Positions 57,237-64,000 of a stretch of 64,000 nt of DNA are shown here, piece after piece. Source of the DNA: Mesostigma viride. Its lineage: Eukaryota; Streptophyta; Mesostigmatophyceae; Mesostigmatales; Mesostigmataceae. The stretch is from contig RPFO01000296.1 in NCBI GenBank assembly GCA_009746045.1, forward strand, positions 1,808,388-1,872,387. The letters are read 5' to 3'. Made by a program: the position numbers and the translations under genes. The notes under the pieces were generated by a model. The model was not told where the DNA came from, did not search any database, and saw nothing but the letters and a program-made list of their open reading frames with translations. The number at the start of each line of letters is the position of its first letter. The stretch's first letter is position 1.

Positions 57237-57679
57237 AGTTAATAAACGAGTGGACCTCTCAATGCTCAATGGCCTAACGCATGTGTTTATTACAATAAAT
57301 CACAAGCCCCGCACCCAACGTGCACAAGGGCATTTAGCATTGTCGACAAGCAACGCTCTGCCTGGCTGCCACGTCTGGAGCAGCCGACAGTGGCCGTTGG
57401 GCTCTGTGGTGCAGCCTGAGTGGCGCGACGCCACTGCTAGACTCTCAGGACCTTAGTCCAACATCCGACACCTCAATGTCAGTCCCGAGTGGGTACTGGC
57501 GACGCCGTACCGCCAATCCTACTTGGGTACTGGCGTCCGTCACCAGGACTCGGCTATCGAATAGTCTAGCCTGCCGAATCACATATAGCCGGGACTTCTG
57601 ACCGAGCCTACACGTGCGAAACCCCAGAAAGCACATTGCTATCTGGTACTTAGCCTATGTCCACGACTAGAGGCTAACT
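57237..57679 (-). repeat. 5' LTR of element D
   Basis: 443 bp. Has the longer version of the variable block (57249 to about 57273), which lies at the downstream (U5-like) end in the element's own orientation. Confidence 0.93.
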
Positions 57680-57684
57680 TATAC

Positions 57685-60619
57685 TGTGTGTGCATGCCGG
57701 CCCTTGCGTGCATGGTGTGTGTACGTGTGTGTGCAGCCGCCCCTTACATGGGCGGTGTATGTACGTGTGTGTGCATGCCGGCCCTTGCGTGCGCGGTGTA
57801 TGTACGTGTTAATGCAGCCGCCCCTTGCGTGCGCAGTGTATGTCCATGTGTGGGCAGTTTCCCCTTGCGTGCGCGGTGTATGTACGTGTGTGTGCAGCCG
57901 GCCCTTGCGTGCGCGGTGTGTGTACATGTGTGTGCAGTTGCCCCTTGCGTGCGCGGTGTATGTAAGTGTGTGTGCAGCCGGCCCTTGCGTGCGCGGTGTG
58001 TGTACATGTGAGTGCAGCTGCCCCAAGCGTGCGCGGTGTGTGTACATGTGTGTGCAGTTGCCCCTTGCGTGCGCGGTGGATGTACGTGTGTGTGCATGCC
58101 GGCAAGTGCGTGCATGGTGTGTGTACGTGTGTGTGCAGCCGCCCCTTGCGTGCGCGGTGTGTGTACGTGTGTGTGCACTCGCCCCTTGCGTGCGCGGTGG
58201 ATGTACATGTGTGTGCAGCCGCCCTTGCGTGCATGGTGTATGTACGTGTGTGTGCAGCCGCCCCTTGCGTGCGCGGTGTATGTACGTGTTAATGCAGCCG
58301 CCCCTTCCGTGCGCAGTGTATGTCCATGTGTGGACAGTTTCCCCTTAATTGCGTGCGCGGTGTATGTACGTGTGTGTGCAGCCGCCCCTTGCGTGCGCGG
58401 TGTATGTACGTGTGTGCAGCCGCCCCTTGCGTGGGCGGTGTATGCCATGCAGTGTGTGTGCATGCCGGCCCTTGCGTGCAAGGTGTGTGTAAGTGTGTGT
58501 GCAGCCCCTTGCGTGCATGGTGTATGTACGTGTGTGTGCAGCTGCCCCTTGCGTGCGCGGTGTGTGTACGTGTGTGTGCAGCCGCCCCTTGCGTGCGCGG
58601 TGTATGTACGTGTGTGTGCAGCCGGCCCTTGCGTGCATGGTGTGTGTACGTGTGTGTGCAGCCGGCCCTTGCGTGCGCGGTGGATGTACATGGGGGTGCA
58701 GTCGCCCCTTGCGTGCGCGGTGTAGGTACGTATGTGTGCAGCCGCCCCTTGCGTGCGCGGTGTATGTACGTGTGTGTGCAGCCGCCCCGTGGTTGCGCGG
58801 TGTATGTACATGTGTGTGCAGTTGCCCCTTGCGTGCGCGGTGTATGTACGTGTGTGTGCAGCCGCCCCTTGCGTGCGCGGTGTAGGTACGTGTGTGTGCA
58901 GCCGCCCCAAGCGTGCGCGGTGTGTGTACATGTGAGTGCAGCTGCCCCAAGCGTGCGCGGTGTATGTACGTGTGTGTGCAGCCGCCCCGTGGTTGCGCGG
59001 TGTATGTACATGTGTGTGCAGTTGCCCCTTGCGTGCGCGGTGTATGTACGTGTGTGTGCAGCCGCCCCTTGCGTGCGCGGTGTAGGTACGTGTGTGTGCA
59101 GCCGCCCCAAGCGTGCGCGGTGTGTGTACATGTGTGTGCAGTTGCCCCTTGCGTGCGCGGTGTGTGTACGTGTGTGTGCAGCCGCCCCTTGCGTGCGCGG
59201 TGTATGTACGTGTGTGTGCAGTTGCCCCTTGCGTGCGCGGTGGATGTACGTGTGTGTGCAGCCGGCCCTTGCGTGCGCGGTGTGTGTACATGTGAGTGCA
59301 GCTGCCCCAAGCGTGCGCGGTGTGTGTACATTTGTGTGCAGTTGCCCCTTGCGTGCGCGGTGGATGTACGTGTGTGTGCAGCCGCCCCTTGCGTGCGCGG
59401 TGTAGGTACGTGTGTGTGCAGCCGCCCCAAGCGTGCGCGGTGTGTGTACGTGTGTGTGCAGCCGCCCCGTGGTTGCGCGGTGTATGTACATGTGCGGGCA
59501 GTTGCCCCTTGCGTGCGCGGTGTATGTACATGTGTTTGCACTCGCCCCTTGCGTGCGCGGTGTATGTACATGTGTGTGCAGCCGCCCCTTGCGTGCATGG
59601 TGTATGTACATGTGCTTGCACTGGCCCCGTGCGTGCGCGGTGTATGTACGTGTGTGTGCAGCCGCCCCTTGCGTGCGCGGTGTATGTACGTGCGTGTGCA
59701 GCCGCCCCTTGCGTGCGCGGTGTATGTACATGTGTGTGCATCCTTGTCCTTGCGTGCGCGGTGTATGTACATGTGTTTGCACTCGCCCCTTGCGTGCGCG
59801 GTGGATGTACATGTGTGTGCAGCCGCCCCTTGCGTGCATGGTTTATGTACATGTGTGTGCAGTCGCCGGCCCCGTGCGTGCGCAGTGGATGTACGTGTGT
59901 GTGCAGCCGCCCCGTGCGTGCATGGTGTGTGTACGTGTGTGTGCAGCAGCCCCTTGCGTGCGCGGTGTATGTACGTTTCTGTGCATGCCGGCCCTTGCGT
60001 GCATGGTGTATGTACATGTGCTTGCACTGGCCCCTTGCGTGCGCGGTGTATGTACGTGTGTGTGCAGCCCCCCTTGCGTGCGCGGTGTATGTACGTGTGT
60101 GCGCACTCGCCCCTTGCGTGCGCGGTGTATGTACGTGTGTGTGCAGCCGCCCCTTGCGTGCGCGGTGTATGTACATGTGTGTGCAGCCGCCCCTTGCGTG
60201 TGCGGTGGATGTACATGTGCGGGCAGTTGCCCCTTGCGTGCGCGGTGTATGTACATGTGTTTGCACTCGCCCCTTGCGTGCGCGGTGTATGTACATGTGT
60301 GTGCAGCCGCCCCTTGCGTGCATGGTGTATGTACATGTGCTTGCACTGGCCCCGTGCGTGCGCGGTGTATGTACGTGTGTGTGCAGCCGCCCCTTGCGTG
60401 CGCGGTGTATGTACGTGTGTGCGCACTCGCCCCTTGCGTGCGCGGTGTATGTACGTGTGTGTGCAGCCGCCCCTTGCGTGCGCGGTGTATGTACATGTGT
60501 GTGCATCCTTGTCCTTGCGTGCGCGGTGTATGTACATGTGTTTGCACTCGCCCCTTGCGTGCGCGGTGTATGTACATGTGTGTGCAGCCGCCCCTTGCGT
60601 GCATGGTTTATGTACATGT
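57685..60619 (+). repeat. 40 bp minisatellite, block 3
   Basis: Continues block 2 after element D. From about 59485 it repeats the series of unit variants seen from 48138, so a second copy of a ~4.05 kb higher-order block starts here. The minus-strand frame of 957 codons across it is an artefact of the stop-free unit. Confidence 0.95.
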
Positions 60620-61163
60620 AGTTACGTTAAATAGTGCCGGAACCTTTTGCCGCCTGAGGCAAATCGGTCCGTAACACTATTTTGCCCGGAATAACCACTT
60701 CCGAGCACCCAAGTTAATTCGGCCGAATTAACTTGGGTGCTCGGAAGTGGTTATTCCGGGCAAAATAGTGTTACGGACCGATTTGCCTCAGGCGGCAAAA
60801 GGTTCCGGCACTATTTAACGTAACTAAAACCTGGCCTCGTGGAGGGGGGACGAAGAGCCCGAGACATCCGCCTAGGCCGCTGAGCACGCACCACTAAATG
60901 CGCCGGAGCTGCCTCAGTGAGGATTCGAACCCCTGACCTCCAAGGTGCACAGGTTTTAGTTACGTTAAATAGTGCCGGAACCTTTTGCCGCCTGAGGCAA
61001 ATCGGTCCGTAACACTATTTTGCCCGGAATAACCACTTCCGAGCACCCAAGTTAATTCGGCCGAATTAACTTGGGTGCTCGGAAGTGGTTATTCCGGGCA
61101 AAATAGTGTTACGGACCGATTTGCCTCAGGCGGCAAAAGGTTCCGGCACTATTTAACGTAACT
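60620..61163. mobile_element. Palindromic-LTR mini-element FB2, complete
   Basis: Two identical 206 bp perfect palindromes (60620-60825, 60958-61163), each AGTTACGTT...AACGTAACT, separated by 132 bp. Flanked by CATGT on both sides (60615-60619, 61164-61168); the empty site is at 49268-49272. The spacer begins AAAACCT, ends AGGTTTT, and holds GGGGTTCGAATCC on the minus strand (tRNA T-arm/B-box-like). No coding capacity. Reads equally as a double foldback element or as a tiny LTR element whose LTR is a palindrome. Confidence 0.92.
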
Positions 61164-63838
61164 CATGTGTGTGCAGTCGCCCCGTGCGTGCGCAGTGTAT
61201 GTACGTGTGTGTGCAGCCGCCCCTTGCGTGCGTGGTGTGTGTACATGTGAGTGCAGCCGCCCCTTGCGTGCGCGGTGTATGTACGTGTGTGTGCAGCAGC
61301 CCCTTGCGTGCTTTGTGTGTGTACATGTGTGTGAATCCTTGTCCTTGCGTGCATGGTGTGTGTACGTGTGTGTGCAGCCGCCCCTTGCGTGCATGGTGGA
61401 TGTACATGTGAGTGCCGTTGCCCCTTGCGTGCGCGGTGTATGTACGTGTGTGTGCAGCCGTCCCTTAATTGCGTGCGCGGTGTGTGTACGTGTGTGTGCA
61501 CTCGCCCCTTGCGTGCGCGGTGTATGTACGTGTGTGCAGCCGCCCCTTGCGTGCGCGGTGTATGCCAGTGTGTGTGCATGCCGGCCCTTGCGTGCAAGGT
61601 GGTGTGTAAGTGTGTGTGCAGCCCCTTGCGTGCATGGTGTATGTACGTGTGTGTGCAGCCGGCCCTTGCGTGCATGGTGTGTGTACATGTGAGTGCAGCC
61701 GTCCCTTCCGTGCATGGTGTGTGTACGTGTGTGTGCAGTTGCCCCTTGCGTGCGCAGTGTATGTACGTGTGTGTGCATGCCGGCCCTTGCGTGCATGGTG
61801 TGTGTACGTGTGTGTGCAGTTGCCCCTTGCATGCGCGGTGTATGTACATGTGAGTGCAGCCGCCCAAGAGTATGTACATGTGAGTGCCGTCGCCCCTAAT
61901 TGCGTGCATTGTGTGTGTAAGTGTGTGTGCAGCAGCCCCTTGCGTGCGCGGTGTATGTACGTGTGTGTGCAGCCGCCCCTTGCGTGCATGGTGTATGTAC
62001 ATGTGAGTGCCGTTGCCCCTTGCGTGCGCGGTGTATGTACGTGTGTGTGCAGCCGTCCCTTAATTGCGTGCGCGGTGGATGTACATGTGCGGGCAGTTGC
62101 CCCTTGCGTGCGCGGTGTATGTACGTGTGTGTGCAGCCGTCCCTTGCGTGCGCGGTGTATGTACGTGTGTGTGCAGCCGCCCCTTGCGTGCATGGTGAGT
62201 GTAAGTGTGTGTGCAGCAGCCCCTTGCGTGCGCAGTGTATGTACGTGTGTGTGCAGCCGCCCCTTGCGTGCGCGGTGTGTGTATACTGTGTGTGCATGCC
62301 GGCCCTTGCGTGCATGGTGTGTGTACGTGTGTGTGCAGCCGCCCCTTACATGGGCGGTGTATGTACGTGTGTGTGCATGCCGGCCCTTGCGTGCGCGGTG
62401 TATGTACGTGTTAATGCAGCCGCCCCTTGCGTGCGCAGTGTATGTCCATGTGTGGGCAGTTTCCCCTTGCGTGCGCGGTGTATGTACGTGTGTGTGCAGC
62501 CGGCCCTTGCGTGCGCGGTGTGTGCACATGTGTGTGCAGTTGCCCCTTGCGTGCGCGGTGTATGTAAGTGTGTGTGCAGCCGGCCCTTGCGTGCGCGGTG
62601 TGTGTACATGTGAGTGCAGCTGCCCCAAGCGTGCGCGGTGTGTGTACATGTGTGTGCAGTTGCCCCTTGCGTGCGCGGTGGATGTACGTGTGTGTGCATG
62701 CCGGCAATTGCGTGCATGGTGTGTGTACGTGTGTGTGCAGCCGCCCCTTGCGTGCGCGGTGTGTGTACGTGTGTGTGCACTCGCCCCTTGCGTGCGCGGT
62801 GGATGTACATGTGTGTGCAGCCGCCCCTTGCGTGCATGGTGTATGTACGTGTGTGTGCAGCCGCCCCTTGCGTGCGCGGTGTATGTACGTGTTAATGCAG
62901 CCGCCCCTTCCGTGCGCAGTGTATGTCCATGTGTGGACAGTTTCCCCTTAATTGCGTGCGCGGTGTATGTACGTGTGTGTGCAGCCGCCCCTTGCGTGCG
63001 CGGTGTATGTACGTGTGTGCAGCCGCCCCTTGCGTGGGCGGTGTATGCCATGCAGTGTGTGTGCATGCCGGCCCTTGCGTGCAAGGTGTGTGTAAGTGTG
63101 TGTGCAGCCCCTTGCGTGCATGGTGTATGTACGTGTGTGTGCAGCTGCCCCTTGCGTGCGCGGTGTGTGTACGTGTGTGTGCAGCCGCCCCTTGCGTGCG
63201 CGGTGTATGTACGTGTGTGTGCAGCCGGCCCTTGCGTGCATGGTGTGTGTACGTGTGTGTGCAGCCGGCCCTTGCGTGCGCGGTGGATGTACATGGGTGT
63301 GCAGTCGCCCCTTGCGTGCGCGGTGTAGGTACGTATGTGTGCAGCCGCCCCTTGCGTGCGCGGTGTATGTACGTGTGTGTGCAGCCGCCCCGTGGTTGCG
63401 CGGTGTATGTACATGTGTGTGCAGTTGCCCCTTGCGTGCGCGGTGTATGTACGTGTGTGTGCAGCCGCCCCTTGCGTGCGCGGTGTAGGTACGTGTGTGT
63501 GCAGCCGCCCCAAGCGTGCGCGGTGTGTGTACATGTGAGTGCAGCTGCCCCAAGCGTGCGCGGTGTATGTACGTGTGTGTGCAGCCGCCCCGTGGTTGCG
63601 CGGTGTATGTACATGTGTGTGCAGTTGCCCCTTGCGTGCGCGGTGTATGTACGTGTGTGTGCAGCCGCCCCTTGCGTGCGCGGTGTAGGTACGTGTGTGT
63701 GCAGCCGCCCCAAGCGTGCGCGGTGTGTGTACATGTGTGTGCAGTTGCCCCTTGCGTGCGCGGTGTGTGTACGTGTGTGTGCAGCCGCCCCTTGCGTGCG
63801 CGGTGTATGTACGTGTGTGTGCAGTTGCCCCTTGTGTC
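61164..63838 (+). repeat. 40 bp minisatellite, block 4
   Basis: 61164-62286 follows 49268-50390 and 62287 to about 63834 follows 57685 to about 59230, unit variant by unit variant, without elements D or FB2. It therefore preserves the pre-insertion site of D. Confidence 0.95.
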
Positions 63839-64000
63839 TGAGGTTATGCCCACCTCTTGCCGTGTATTTATGCTAGGTAGTCTAGCCGTGTGCTATTCCA
63901 ACTTATCGCATCACATTTTATATAGTGGCGAGTGAGATATTTAGTGCCGATGGTCCTATTCCGGCACTGAGCGTGCAATATGTGTGGCGATAATTAGAGT
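63839..64000. other. Unique sequence at window end
   Basis: The minisatellite stops inside a unit (CCCCTTGTGTCTGAGG). No gene or repeat recognised in the remaining 160 bp. Confidence 0.5.

Larger units (their letters stand above)
50391..57679 (-). mobile_element. Intact LTR retroelement D (Copia-like, permuted domain order)
   Basis: LTRs 50391-50817 (427 bp) and 57237-57679 (443 bp) begin AGTTAATAAAC and end GGCTAACT, not TG...CA. Flanked by TATAC (50386-50390, 57680-57684); the uninterrupted site is at 62282-62286 in the duplicated minisatellite, which fixes the ends. A single 2007-codon gag-pol gene. Only 31 bp separate the 5' LTR from its ATG, and no TGG-type primer site is seen there. 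A run of about 24 T (50829-50852) lies by the 3' LTR. Looks recent and potentially active. Confidence 0.95.

Noticed and set aside
57744-60617. 957-codon minus-strand frame
   Set aside because: Same minisatellite artefact; it runs straight through the repeat units.
39951-63838. CRISPR array
   Set aside because: Repeats are contiguous variants of one 40 bp unit with no unique spacers, in eukaryotic transposon-rich DNA.

Overview
This is eukaryotic nuclear DNA made almost entirely of transposable elements nested inside one another, plus a long minisatellite. I recognise no ordinary host gene. The evidence for a eukaryote is the mix of LTR retrotransposons, piggyBac-type and CACTA-type DNA transposons, GT-AG intron signals and a tRNA-Ser-like fragment. 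A green alga or another photosynthetic protist is plausible from this mix, but the sequence does not prove it.

Layout. (1) 1-7830 is copy A of an LTR retroelement (leader, extra ORF1, gag, integrase, protease). It is broken by a palindromic element (2859-3303) and a non-coding LTR element (C1, 4299-6969). (2) 7831-36253 is copy B of the same family. In order it is interrupted by a TTAA-flanked element (7908-9596), a 10.3 kb TIR element (E, 12928-23253, which carries another TTAA-flanked element, F), a CACTA element (25447-32596, which carries C2, 29037-31713) and an internally deleted piggyBac (33180-36108, which carries a 61 bp palindrome). Removing the insertions leaves one readable gag-pol order. 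(3) 36254-39950 is low-information sequence with short tandem repeats, a telomere-like heptamer run, a broken tRNA-Ser and a GT microsatellite. (4) 39951-63838 is a 40 bp-unit minisatellite split by C3 (40302-47846, itself holding Copia element G, 41199-46192), by the intact retroelement D (50391-57679) and by palindromic element FB2 (60620-61163). The last 160 bp are unique sequence.

Most insertion boundaries are fixed by target-site duplications, and several by an uninterrupted copy of the same site elsewhere in the window.

The most interesting system is the retroelement family represented by D, A and B. The protease-like domain lies after the integrase, where standard Copia has it before. 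The RT active site reads HGDD. In D the LTRs end in AGTTA...TAACT rather than TG...CA. The same termini with 5 bp target duplications occur on two non-coding palindromic elements (FB2 and the 61 bp palindrome), which suggests that D-type integrase moves them. Copy A and copy B also carry an unrecognised ORF1 upstream of gag that appears to be under purifying selection, and an in-frame TGA between gag and pol.
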